DNA of 64,000 nt, taken from the NCBI GenBank assembly GCA_964251385.1, contig CAXUJK010000001.1, forward strand, positions 868,001 to 932,000, read 5' to 3'. Below the pieces are notes generated by a model, which was not told the DNA's origin, ran no database searches, and worked only from the letters and a program-made list of their open reading frames with translations. Positions within the stretch are counted from its first letter, which is position 1; every line of letters starts with the position of its first letter. This document shows positions 53,563 through 61,291 of this stretch, piece after piece. Origin of the DNA: CADCVW01 sp964251385 (GTDB lineage Bacteria > Pseudomonadota > Alphaproteobacteria > Sphingomonadales > Sphingomonadaceae). The position numbers and the translations under genes were made by a program.

Positions 53563-54468
53563 CTATTCGGAGGTTAGCCGACCGTTGGCAAGATCGTTAT
53601 AATCCTTCTGAAGCTGCCGGGTAAGGTCGCCGACCTCGAAGCGCCACGGCCCCGCGCTCTGCACGGGCGTCACTTCGGCCGCGCTGCCGGTCACGAAGAA
53701 CTGCTGGAACGTTTCCAGCTCCTCGGGCCAGATCGCGCGCTCGACCACTTCGATCCCGCGCCGGCGCGCCAGATCGATCACCGTGCGCCGGGTGATGCCG
53801 TCGAGGAAGCAATCGGGGGTCGGCGTGTGGATCACGCCATCGCGGACGAAAAAGGCATTCGCGCCCGTCGCCTCGGCCACCTGCCCGCGCCAATCCATCA
53901 TCAGCGCGTCGTCGAACCCGCGATCCGCCGCCTGGTGCTTGGACAGAGTCGCGATCATGTACAGCCCCGCCGCCTTGGCGTGCACGGGCGCGGTGTAGGG
54001 CGCGGGCCGCCGCCACGTCGCGATGTCGAGTCGGATGCCCGACCGCAGCTGCTCCTCGCCGAAATACGCGCCCCAGTGCCACGTGGCGATCGCCATGTGC
54101 GGCTTGGTGCGCTGCGCCGCGACTCCCATCTGCTCCGACCCGCGCCACGCGACCGGACGGACGTAGCCGTCCGTCATGCCGTTCGCCGCCAAGGTCTCGT
54201 CGCACGCCGCACCGATCTCGCCATCGCTCCAAGGCAGGTCGAACCCGAGCAGATTGGCGCTGTTGCGAAGCCGGGCCGTGTGTTCGCCCAGCTTGAAGAT
54301 CGTGCCGTTGTACGCCCGCACCCCTTCGAACACGGACGAGGCATAATGCAACGCGTGCGTCAGGACGTGGACGTTGGCCTCCCGCCACGGCACGAGCTTG
54401 CCGTCGAACCAGATCCACCCGTCGCGGTCGTCGTAGGTGCGATCGTCGAACAGGCGGTCGTCGTTCAT
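53563..54468 (-). CDS. ilvE: Branched-chain amino-acid aminotransferase
   Basis: PLP-dependent class-IV aminotransferase of 301 residues that interconverts branched-chain keto acids with Ile, Leu and Val. Family landmarks are LTHALHYASSVFEGVRAYNG, MTDGYVRPVAWRG, HAKAAGLYMIATLSKHQA (the PLP-binding Lys lies in the K-A-A / S-K-H-Q-A region), EATGANAFFVRDG, DCFLDGITRRTVI and FFVTGSAAEVTPV. The ATG at 54468 is used; a TTG six codons earlier is possible. It is the last gene of a minus-strand run and ends 37 bases from tRNA-Gln. Confidence 0.93.
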   Translation of the reverse strand: MNDDRLFDDRTYDDRDGWIWFDGKLVPWREANVHVLTHALHYASSVFEGVRAYNGTIFKLGEHTARLRNSANLLGFDLPWSDGEIGAACDETLAANGMTDGYVRPVAWRGSEQMGVAAQRTKPHMAIATWHWGAYFGEEQLRSGIRLDIATWRRPAPYTAPVHAKAAGLYMIATLSKHQAADRGFDDALMMDWRGQVAEATGANAFFVRDGVIHTPTPDCFLDGITRRTVIDLARRRGIEVVERAIWPEELETFQQFFVTGSAAEVTPVQSAGPWRFEVGDLTRQLQKDYNDLANGRLTSE

Positions 54469-54523
54469 GGCAGGCGATGATCCCAAGGAGACGGGGGAGC
54501 GCTACGGGCGGCCTCCCGAGCGG

Positions 54524-55348
54524 TCAAGCAGCGGGTCCGCGTGCCTCCGCCGCCATTTCCGCGACACGCGCGCGCGACGCCGCCAGCGTCGCGTCCACCA
54601 GCCGGACGAGCGCGCGATCGGCGTCGAGCACGTCGAGGCCGCGCCGCGTCGACCCGCCGGGGCTAGCGACGCGATCGGCCAGCCGCGCCGGCGGATCGTC
54701 GGCCCGCGCCGCCAGCATCGCGGCCCCTTCAACGGTGGCGAGCGCGAGTTTTCGCGAACGGTCGGGGGACAGGCCGATCGCCTCGCCCGCCGCCGCGAGC
54801 GCGTCGATGAACCGGTAGACGAACGCCGGACCGGACCCGCCGAGCACGGACACCGCGTCCAGCGCGTCCTCGTCATCGACCCACAAAGTCAGCCCGAGCA
54901 TGTCGGTGAGCCCCGTGACCTCGTGGCGCACCGCCTCGCTCGCGCCGTCCGCGAACAAGCCGGTCGCGCCGTAGCCGAGGCTTACGGGCAGATTGGGCAT
55001 CGCGCGCACGATCGCCGTGGGCGTGGCGAACCGCGCGCGCAACGATGCGGTCTCCACCCCCGCCAGGATCGATACCAGCACGGTCGGACGCGTCAGCAAA
55101 GGGGCAAGACCGGGCGCGACGTCGTCCAGCTTTTGCGGCTTGACCCCCAGCACGACGATCGCGGGTGCCTCGCCGGTCGGCGGCGCGGTCAGCGTGCGAA
55201 TGTCTGGCGCGGGCTGTCGTCCGCTCGGGCGGATCGCAAGGAAACGCTGCGGCGGCACCCCGGCCCGCAACCACCCGGCGAGCATCGCCCCGGCCATGTT
55301 CCCGCACCCGACCAGCCAGATCGCGCCCGTCGTTGCAGCTGGCGTCAT
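54524..55348 (-). CDS. proC: Pyrroline-5-carboxylate reductase
   Basis: Final enzyme of proline synthesis, NAD(P)H-dependent, 274 residues. The Rossmann motif WLVGCGNMAGAMLAGW is at the start; VLGVKPQKLDD, RAMPNLPVSLGYGATGL and the C-terminal signature region (LGGSGPAFVYRFIDAL, VASPGGSTRRGLDVL) are all present. It starts 13 bases after the YbjN-like gene's stop and is probably co-transcribed with it. Confidence 0.94.
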   Translation of the reverse strand: MTPAATTGAIWLVGCGNMAGAMLAGWLRAGVPPQRFLAIRPSGRQPAPDIRTLTAPPTGEAPAIVVLGVKPQKLDDVAPGLAPLLTRPTVLVSILAGVETASLRARFATPTAIVRAMPNLPVSLGYGATGLFADGASEAVRHEVTGLTDMLGLTLWVDDEDALDAVSVLGGSGPAFVYRFIDALAAAGEAIGLSPDRSRKLALATVEGAAMLAARADDPPARLADRVASPGGSTRRGLDVLDADRALVRLVDATLAASRARVAEMAAEARGPAA

Positions 55349-55361
55349 CGCAAGTCCGTCG

Positions 55362-55874
55362 TCACGCCTCGCCCTGCGTGTCGATCAGCGCGGCGGCGAT
55401 TGCCTCCTGCGGCGTCTTGTCCGCCCACAGCACGAATTGGAACACGGGGTAGAAGCGCTCGCACTCGTCGATCGCGGTCTCGACCAACGTTTCCGCGGCG
55501 TCCGCGCTCAGCACCGCGTCGTCGTCATCGACCAAAAGCGCATGCCGGAAAAGGATCAGGCCGGACGCCGCCCACATCTCGAAGTGCCCCAGCCACATCT
55601 GCTCGTTGACGAGGCCGAGCGTCTCGTAGACCGCCGGGCGCTTGTCGCTCGCCGCACGGATGTCGGGCAGGCACAGGAACTGGAGCACGCCGTCGTCGCC
55701 GCGCCACACCGCGCGCAGCTCGTACTGCGCCCAGCTTCCGCCAGCGGTGCACACGATCTCCTCGTCGCCCGAGCGCTCGTACGCCCAGCCGCGCGTTTCG
55801 AAATATTGTTCGAGAACGTCGATCGGCGTGCCGCCGTCGTCCTCCTCGCTTTGCTGATCGACGATCGTGACCAC
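55362..55874 (-). CDS. YbjN domain-containing protein
   Basis: A 170-residue YbjN-family protein (small alpha/beta proteins related to type III chaperone folds; E. coli YbjN affects motility and stress). Visible features are DVLEQYFETRGWAYERSGDE, LQFLCLPDI, VNEQMWLGHFEMW and LILFRHALLVDDDD, the usual family core. The start is GTG at 55874, four bases after the ubiK stop; no ATG is available. In alphaproteobacteria this gene regularly precedes proC, as here. Confidence 0.85.
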   Translation of the reverse strand: MVTIVDQQSEEDDGGTPIDVLEQYFETRGWAYERSGDEEIVCTAGGSWAQYELRAVWRGDDGVLQFLCLPDIRAASDKRPAVYETLGLVNEQMWLGHFEMWAASGLILFRHALLVDDDDAVLSADAAETLVETAIDECERFYPVFQFVLWADKTPQEAIAAALIDTQGEA

Positions 55875-55878
55875 CGGC

Positions 55879-56121
55879 CTAGCGGGACGCCTCGAGCGCA
55901 TCGAGCCGTGCGCGCAGGACCTCGTTCTCCTCGCGGGCTTTTCGCGCCATGTCCTTGACCGCTTCGAATTCGTCGCGCGAGACGAGGTCGAGCCCGCCCA
56001 CGAAGTCGCGCGCACGCGTCCTGAGCGACGCTTCGGCTTCGCGCCCCATGCCCGCGAACGTCCCCGCGGCGCCGTTGAGCACGCGGGCGAGATCGTCGAA
56101 CAGGCGGTTTTCGGACTGCAT
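55879..56121 (-). CDS. ubiK: UbiK-like accessory factor (BMFP family)
   Basis: An 80-residue membrane-fusogenic coiled-coil protein; the family's characterised member UbiK assists ubiquinone biosynthesis. The N-terminus is MQSENRLFDDLARVLNGAAG; the C-terminal third is a predicted coiled coil (VKDMARKAREENEVLRARLD). Length and layout are standard. It sits between tspO and the ybjN-like gene. Confidence 0.85.
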   Translation of the reverse strand: MQSENRLFDDLARVLNGAAGTFAGMGREAEASLRTRARDFVGGLDLVSRDEFEAVKDMARKAREENEVLRARLDALEASR

Positions 56122-56132
56122 GGCGGGGACCT

Positions 56133-56687
56133 TCAAAACGTCATTTCGGTGCTGCTTGCGCCGGGCACGATCGTCTCCGCGCCCGGGTTCAACCGGTCGA
56201 TCTGATAGTTGAGAACGAGCGCGAAGCCCAGCCACGCGACGTACGGGGTCATCAGCCACCCCGCGACCGGCCGAATGCGGAAGAAGGCGACCGTGGTCGC
56301 CGCCGCCAGGACCAGCATCGCGGCGGCGATCCACAACGCGGTGCCGACCGCGTGCGCGGCGAAGAACGTCGGCGACCACGACAGGTTGACCGCGAACTGG
56401 GCGACGAACAAGGCGATCGCCATGCCGCGCCCGACCGCACCGCGCGCGTAGACGATCATGGCCAGCGCCGCCCCCATCAGGACGTAGAGCACCGTCCACG
56501 CGATCCCGAACGCCGCGCCCGGCGGCGTGAAGTCGGGTTTGCGTAAAGCTTCGTACCAGGGATTTTCCGCGCTCGACCCGGCGACCCACCCGGACGCGAC
56601 GCCGAGCAGCAGGACGAGAGGCACCACCACCATCGTGGTACGCGCGAAGCTCATCCGGAGCTGTCCGCGAGAGGCCAAGCCGGTCAT
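56133..56687 (-). CDS. tspO: TspO/MBR-family membrane protein
   Basis: Five-helix inner/outer membrane protein of the TspO (peripheral benzodiazepine receptor) family, 184 residues, implicated in porphyrin and stress physiology. Family signatures: NPWYEALRKPDFTPPGAAFG, WTVLYVLMGAAL, FVAQFAVNLSWSPTFF and MTPYVAWLGFALVLNYQI. The ATG at 56687 lies 10 bases after the tlyA stop; a later ATG at 56654 is an alternative. Confidence 0.9.
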   Translation of the reverse strand: MTGLASRGQLRMSFARTTMVVVPLVLLLGVASGWVAGSSAENPWYEALRKPDFTPPGAAFGIAWTVLYVLMGAALAMIVYARGAVGRGMAIALFVAQFAVNLSWSPTFFAAHAVGTALWIAAAMLVLAAATTVAFFRIRPVAGWLMTPYVAWLGFALVLNYQIDRLNPGAETIVPGASSTEMTF

Positions 56688-56697
56688 ACTCGCCGCG

Positions 56698-57438
56698 CTA
56701 TCCCGCGCCCCGGGTCGCGGCAATCAGAAACTCGACGTTCCCCTGCGGCCCGGTGATCGGGGATGGGACAGTGCCCGCGACGGTCCATCCCTGCGCGCCG
56801 ACCCACGCGGCGACCTCACCGCACACGCGCGCGTGGATATCCGGGTTGCGCACTACTCCGCCCTTGCCCACCTCCGCCCGCCCCGCCTCGAATTGCGGCT
56901 TGATCAAGGCCAGCAGGCGAGCGCCGGCTTTCGCGAAGGAAAGCGGGCGTTCGAGCACCTTGGCGAGCGAGATGAAGCTCGCATCGCACACGATCAGGTC
57001 GACGGGTTCGGGTATATGCGCGGCCGTCAGGATGCGCGCGCTGGTCTGCTCCAGCACCTTCACGCGCCCATCGTCGCGCAACTTCCACGCCAACTGGTTG
57101 GTCCCCGAGTCCACCGCATAGACGCGCACCGCGCCACGCGTCAGCAGCACATCCGTAAATCCGCCCGTCGACGACCCGACATCGATCGCCACCGCCCCGG
57201 CCACGTCCCACCCGAAGTGATCGAGCCCATGCGCCAGCTTGACCCCGCCCCTCGAGACCCAGGGATGATCCCGTCCCCGCACGTCGAGCGGCGCGTCGGG
57301 GCTGAACATCTGCCCGGCTTTGTCGACCTTGCGGGTATCGGAAAACACCAACCCCGCCAGAATGAGCGCCTGCGCGCGCGCGCGGCTTTCCACCAGGCCG
57401 CGGTCGAGCAGGAGTTGGTCGGCGCGGAGCTTTGCCAT
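56698..57438 (-). CDS. tlyA: TlyA-family rRNA 2'-O-methyltransferase
   Basis: A 246-residue protein with an S4 RNA-binding domain (LRADQLLLDRGLVESRARAQ) fused to an FtsJ-like methyltransferase domain (WVSRGGVKL, AIDVGSSTGGFTDVLL, YAVDSGTNQLAWKL, VCDASFISL, ALIKPQFEAG), the layout of TlyA/hemolysin-A proteins that methylate rRNA. Genes of this type commonly neighbour dxs, as here, although a small peptide gene intervenes. The ATG at 57438 starts the S4 domain cleanly. Confidence 0.92.
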   Translation of the reverse strand: MAKLRADQLLLDRGLVESRARAQALILAGLVFSDTRKVDKAGQMFSPDAPLDVRGRDHPWVSRGGVKLAHGLDHFGWDVAGAVAIDVGSSTGGFTDVLLTRGAVRVYAVDSGTNQLAWKLRDDGRVKVLEQTSARILTAAHIPEPVDLIVCDASFISLAKVLERPLSFAKAGARLLALIKPQFEAGRAEVGKGGVVRNPDIHARVCGEVAAWVGAQGWTVAGTVPSPITGPQGNVEFLIAATRGAG

Positions 57439-57558
57439 GTCGGTAGATAACCGAGCGACGATGTAAGCGCCACTCGCGCCAGCTAACGATTGCAAATTCT
57501 GCAACCGTGCCGTCCGCCATTGCGGTTGGAGGCCAGCCGAACTCTCAATATCTATGCT

Positions 57559-57588
57559 GCAGTGCACAACGACCTTGTCGGTCACTGC
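57559..57588 (+). other. Leader hairpin upstream of a small peptide frame
   Basis: GCAGT at 57559-57563 pairs with ACTGC at 57584-57588, and inside it GACC pairs with GGTC around a TTGTC loop. The structure lies 19 bases before the candidate 26-residue peptide start and may be part of its 5' leader. Confidence 0.4.
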
Positions 57589-57607
57589 ACGTCAACGGAG
57601 TACTTGA

Positions 57608-57688
57608 ATGCGTAGAATGGAAACGGCGATGACGGTGCTCGTCACCCTTGTCGCTCAAGGATTGGTCGTGGCCTCGATTTTCGCCTGA
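57608..57688 (+). CDS. Candidate 26-residue hydrophobic peptide
   Basis: A short frame starts ATG seven bases after GGAG and encodes MRRMETAMTVLVTLVAQGLV followed by VASIFA, a basic/polar start and one strongly hydrophobic segment, like small membrane peptides. It is transcribed opposite to tlyA and dxs, lies in the only non-coding gap of this core region, is preceded by a hairpin and is followed within 30 bases by a terminator-like hairpin. This gives it the layout of an independent small transcript. No homologue is recognised. Confidence 0.45.
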   Translation: MRRMETAMTVLVTLVAQGLVVASIFA

Positions 57689-57715
57689 TCGCGAAGGTCA
57701 CTGCCGCAACACGAG

Positions 57716-57743
57716 GGCCGCCGGACGAAAGTCGGCGGCCTTT
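57716..57743 (+). terminator. Terminator-like hairpin after the small peptide frame
   Basis: GGCCGCCGGAC and GTCGGCGGCC form a long GC stem (one bulged G) around a GAAA tetraloop, followed by TTT on the plus strand. The orientation fits termination of the small plus-strand transcript rather than of dxs. Confidence 0.65.
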
Positions 57744-57754
57744 GCGCGTCGGAG

Positions 57755-59680
57755 TCAGGCCCGCGCGCCCTCGACCACACCCACGCTGTTCCGCCGTAAC
57801 GCTTTAAGAACCGTGTCCACGATCGCCCCCGCGTCCAACCCCGCTTCCTCCATCTGCTTTTCGGGTTTGTCCTGGTCCTGGAACACGTCCGGCATCCGCA
57901 TCGTGCGCAGCTTGAGGCCGGCGTCGATCAGCCCCTGGTCGCTCGCCATCGTCAGCACGTGGGCGCCAAGGCCGCCGATGCTCGCTTCCTCGACCGTCAC
58001 CGCGACTTCGTGGGTGGTCAGCAACCGGCGGATCAGCGCCTCGTCGAGCGGCTTGGCGAAGCGCAGGTCCGCGACCGTCGTCGACAAACCCTTCGCCTCC
58101 AGCTCCTCCGCCGCCTTCATCGCCTCCTCCAGCCGCGTGCCGAGCGACAGGATCGCGACCGACTTGCCCTCGCGCACCACCCGCCCGCGCCCAATGGCCA
58201 GACGCTCGGGGACCGCAGGGATCCCCACCCCCGTGCCGTTGCCGCGCGGATAGCGCACCGCGATCGGGCCGTCGTCGTACACCGCCATGGTGTGCACCAT
58301 GTGCGTCAGCTCCGCCTCGTCCGCCGCCGCCATGACGACGAAGTTGGGCAATGTGCACAGATACGCCAGATCGAACGACCCGGCGTGAGTCGCGCCATCG
58401 GCTCCGACCAGCCCCGCCCGGTCCATCGCGAACCGTACCGGCAGGTTCTGGATCGCGACGTCGTGCACGACCTGATCGTACGCGCGTTGGAGAAACGTCG
58501 AGTAGATCGCGCAGAACGGCCGCATGCCCTGGGCGGCGAGCCCGGCGGCGAACGTCACCGCATGCTGCTCGGCGATCCCGACATCGAACGTCCGGTCCGG
58601 AAACCGGGATTCGAACTTGTCCAGCCCCGTCCCCCCCGGCATCGCCGCGGTGATCGCCACGATCCGCTCGTCCCGCTCCGCCTCGTTCACGAGCGCGGCC
58701 GCGAACACGTTGGTGTAGCTCGGATGTCCCGGCGCGGCCTTGGCCTGCACGCCGGACACGACGTCGAACGTCTGGACCCCGTGATACTTGTCCGCCGCGG
58801 CTTCGGCGGGCGCGTAGCCCTTGCCCTTCTTGGTGACGACGTGGACCAGCATCGGGCCTTCTTCGGCGTCGCGCACGTTTTCCAGGACGGGGATCAGCAC
58901 GTCGAGATCGTGCCCGTCGATCGGGCCGACATAGTAGAAGCCGAGCTCCTCGAACAACGTGCCGCCGGTCGCCATGCCCCGCGCGTAGGTCTCGACCTTG
59001 CGCGCCGCATTGTGCAGCGGCTTGGGCAGTTTCCGGGCAAACCGCTGCGCCAGATGCCGGACACTCAAATACTTGTCCGACGACACGAGCCTGGCCAGAT
59101 AATGCGACAGCCCACCCACCGGAGGCGCGATCGACATGTCGTTGTCGTTGAGGATGACGACCAGCCGGTTGCCCGCCGCGGTCGCGTTGTTCATCGCCTC
59201 GTACGCCATGCCCGCCGACATCGCCCCATCGCCGATCACCGCGATCGCCTTCCCGGGCTTTCCCGTCAACCGGTTCGCGGTCGCGAACCCCAGCGCGGCG
59301 GAGATCGAGGTCGACGAGTGCCCCGCCCCGAACGGATCATACTCGCTCTCCGACCGCTTGGTGAACCCGGACACCCCGCCTCCCATGCGCACCGTCCGCA
59401 TGCGGTCCCGCCGGCCCGTGATGACCTTGTGCGGGTAGCACTGGTGCCCGACGTCCCAGATCAGCCGGTCGGCGGGCGTATCGAAGACATAGTGGATCGC
59501 GACGGTCAGCTCGACCACCCCCAGTCCAGCCCCCAGGTGCCCGCCCGTCGTCGACACCGCGGAAATGACTTCCGACCGAAGCTCGTCGGCGAGCTGCTGC
59601 AGCCGGTCGGGCTCGAGCCTTCGCAAATCGGCCGGATAATCGACCTGGTCGAGAAGCGGAGTGTCGGGCCGGTGTGACAT
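57755..59680 (-). CDS. dxs: 1-deoxy-D-xylulose-5-phosphate synthase
   Basis: Thiamine-diphosphate enzyme that condenses pyruvate and glyceraldehyde 3-phosphate at the entry of the MEP isoprenoid pathway; 641 residues, full length. Landmarks: TTGGHLGAGLGVVELTVAIH, IWDVGHQCYPHKVITGRRD, VIGDGAMSAGMAYEAMNNA (ThDP motif), HVVTKKGKGYAPAE, DVGIAEQHAVTFAAGLA (catalytic Glu) and DRAGLVGADGATHAG. It matches the usual sphingomonad neighbourhood with tlyA. Confidence 0.96.
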   Translation of the reverse strand: MSHRPDTPLLDQVDYPADLRRLEPDRLQQLADELRSEVISAVSTTGGHLGAGLGVVELTVAIHYVFDTPADRLIWDVGHQCYPHKVITGRRDRMRTVRMGGGVSGFTKRSESEYDPFGAGHSSTSISAALGFATANRLTGKPGKAIAVIGDGAMSAGMAYEAMNNATAAGNRLVVILNDNDMSIAPPVGGLSHYLARLVSSDKYLSVRHLAQRFARKLPKPLHNAARKVETYARGMATGGTLFEELGFYYVGPIDGHDLDVLIPVLENVRDAEEGPMLVHVVTKKGKGYAPAEAAADKYHGVQTFDVVSGVQAKAAPGHPSYTNVFAAALVNEAERDERIVAITAAMPGGTGLDKFESRFPDRTFDVGIAEQHAVTFAAGLAAQGMRPFCAIYSTFLQRAYDQVVHDVAIQNLPVRFAMDRAGLVGADGATHAGSFDLAYLCTLPNFVVMAAADEAELTHMVHTMAVYDDGPIAVRYPRGNGTGVGIPAVPERLAIGRGRVVREGKSVAILSLGTRLEEAMKAAEELEAKGLSTTVADLRFAKPLDEALIRRLLTTHEVAVTVEEASIGGLGAHVLTMASDQGLIDAGLKLRTMRMPDVFQDQDKPEKQMEEAGLDAGAIVDTVLKALRRNSVGVVEGARA

Positions 59681-59792
59681 GGGGGCGTCATATACTCGCG
59701 GGCCTGCGCCGTCACGCTAACCTTTGATGCCGCTTTGGTGCAGGTGCGGTGCAGGCTTGCCCGCGATCCGGGCTGTAGCTACATAGGTCGCG

Positions 59793-60058
59793 GTGAAGAT
59801 CAGCTTCGACCGGCCCAGCGCGCAAGAACGCTTGCCGAACGCGGCCTGGACTTCGCCGATGCTCCGCGCGTGTTCGCGGGGCAAACGGCCTCGGCCGACG
59901 ACGACCGGCGCGACTATGCCGAGCAGCGGCGGCTGACATATGGCTGGCTCGATGACGTCGCCGTTGCGATCGTCTGGACGGAGCGGAACGGCACCCGACG
60001 CATCATCTCGATGCGTCGCATGCACCAGGAGGAGATCACCCGTGTCGGATTGGATTGA
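59793..60058 (+). CDS. brnT: BrnT-family toxin with apparent N-terminal frameshift
   Basis: RelE-fold ribonuclease toxin of a type II module. The main frame reads ARTLAERGLDFADAPRVFAG, TYGWLDDVAVAIVWTERNG and RIISMRRMHQEEI, matching BrnT. The expected first residues (VKISFD, from GTG at 59793 after AGGT) lie in another frame and join at 59810, where GACCGG would need one more C (GACCCGG) to give VKISFDPAQRARTLAERG. Alternative in-frame starts (TTG 59735, GTG 59738) give an N-terminus unlike the family. The corrected length would be 88 residues. If the shift is real the toxin is probably inactive. Confidence 0.7.
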
Positions 60059-60302
60059 CGAAGACGACGCCCCGATCCTCACTGCGGAGGTCGCCGCCCG
60101 CGCTGAAATCCGCATCGGCGACAAGGTCATCCGCCCCGCGACCGGCACCTACACGCGCGACTATCTCCCGCACGAGCGCGACACGCCCAAGCGCCAGGTC
60201 ACCCTCCGCCTCGACGCCCAAGTCCTCGACCGCTTCCGCGAAGGCGGCCCAGGCTGGCAGACACGGATCAACGAGGCGTTGCGGAAGGCGGCAGGGCTTT
60301 AG
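60042..60302 (+). CDS. brnA: BrnA-family antitoxin
   Basis: Antitoxin and autorepressor of the BrnTA module, 86 residues. The GTG start at 60042 lies inside the end of brnT and has AGGAGGAG seven bases upstream. The C-terminal ribbon-helix-helix is clear: KRQVTLRLDAQVLDRFREGG followed by GWQTRINEALRKA. The intact, well-initiated antitoxin contrasts with the damaged toxin. Confidence 0.85.
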   Translation: MSDWIDEDDAPILTAEVAARAEIRIGDKVIRPATGTYTRDYLPHERDTPKRQVTLRLDAQVLDRFREGGPGWQTRINEALRKAAGL

Positions 60303-60334
60303 AATTAATGAATGGTAGCAGGGCGCTACATTGA

Positions 60335-61291
60335 TCAGGAAAGTCGAAGCGGGTGTCGGGCAAACGAGTTTGCGCCTGCCGACGATCGGTCTGCAACTCT
60401 AGCGAGAACAACACGACAAAGCGCAGCGGTAAAGGCACACGCCGCGGTAAAGGCACCGAGATCTCCCCCTGGAGTCACTTCCACGTCGATGTTCATGGGA
60501 TCTCTAACCCATTGACTTGCCAACCGCGAAAGGTTGCTCCTAGCATCTCGGCTAATCGTTGCAGGCTGCCAGACGTCCCGCGCGTGCCTATACTGTATCT
60601 CGTTTCGGATGGCGCTTAACCAACTCGCGCCTGCGCCCTTTCGATAGATGCTTCGAAGTGCCTCAAGCTTACCATAAACAGCTAAGGCGTCACTTCGGCC
60701 AAGGTTCCCTGTCAGCGTTTGCTCCGTAACTTCCGAGAAAAACTGGTCGAGAATCTCCCAAAACGCCTCATGCGCTCCGCCCACTCGGCCGCCAGCGATC
60801 GACATGTTGAGGCCAGTCTGCGCTGCGTTTAGGCTGCAGTTGTAAAGCCCTGCCCCGAAGTTGAAAGGCGTTGGAATTTCGCGAGCCGCTGCCTGCACTT
60901 TGATCTTCGTGATGTGTCGCCCCTCTAGCTGAGAGCAACTTCTACCTAGAAGACGCAACAAACTATGGCCGCCATAGAAAGCGGCATAGTACATTTTAAC
61001 GAGGCCCCAAGCTAAGCTTTCTGGACGTTCAAGCGCTGGTGCGACTGAGTGAATTGAGGTGAAACAAGCTCCTGCAAATCTCGACGCGTCCGCGGAGATC
61101 GCTGACGCAATGAATTCTGGTTCCCTGAAATCGATCCTGATAACGCTTGATGCGGCGTCAAAGTCCAAGTCGAACCCAGCGCCAGGCGGATTAGTAATTA
61201 CGTCCGCCAAGCGTGTCGTCGCTGGGCGCCCGCGGAGAGTAATCAAGCCGCGTACAAGCTGAGGCTGAAGCGCGTCCGCGGTAAGTGACAC
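60335..61291 (-). CDS. HEPN-like protein partnered with a DGQHR protein
   Basis: A 318-residue protein of unrecognised specific family. A helical region (LAWGLVKMYYAAFYGGHSLL) and a later RNEIQYRH fit the HEPN pattern of a long helix pair plus R-x(4-6)-H, the active-site motif of HEPN ribonucleases. The start is GTG, overlapping the upstream DGQHR stop by one base (TAGTG), so the two are translationally coupled. GC content of the pair is about 50%, far below the roughly 65-70% of neighbours, indicating acquisition. HEPN assignment is inference from motifs only. Confidence 0.6.
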   Translation of the reverse strand: MSLTADALQPQLVRGLITLRGRPATTRLADVITNPPGAGFDLDFDAASSVIRIDFREPEFIASAISADASRFAGACFTSIHSVAPALERPESLAWGLVKMYYAAFYGGHSLLRLLGRSCSQLEGRHITKIKVQAAAREIPTPFNFGAGLYNCSLNAAQTGLNMSIAGGRVGGAHEAFWEILDQFFSEVTEQTLTGNLGRSDALAVYGKLEALRSIYRKGAGASWLSAIRNEIQYRHARDVWQPATISRDARSNLSRLASQWVRDPMNIDVEVTPGGDLGAFTAACAFTAALCRVVLARVADRSSAGANSFARHPLRLS

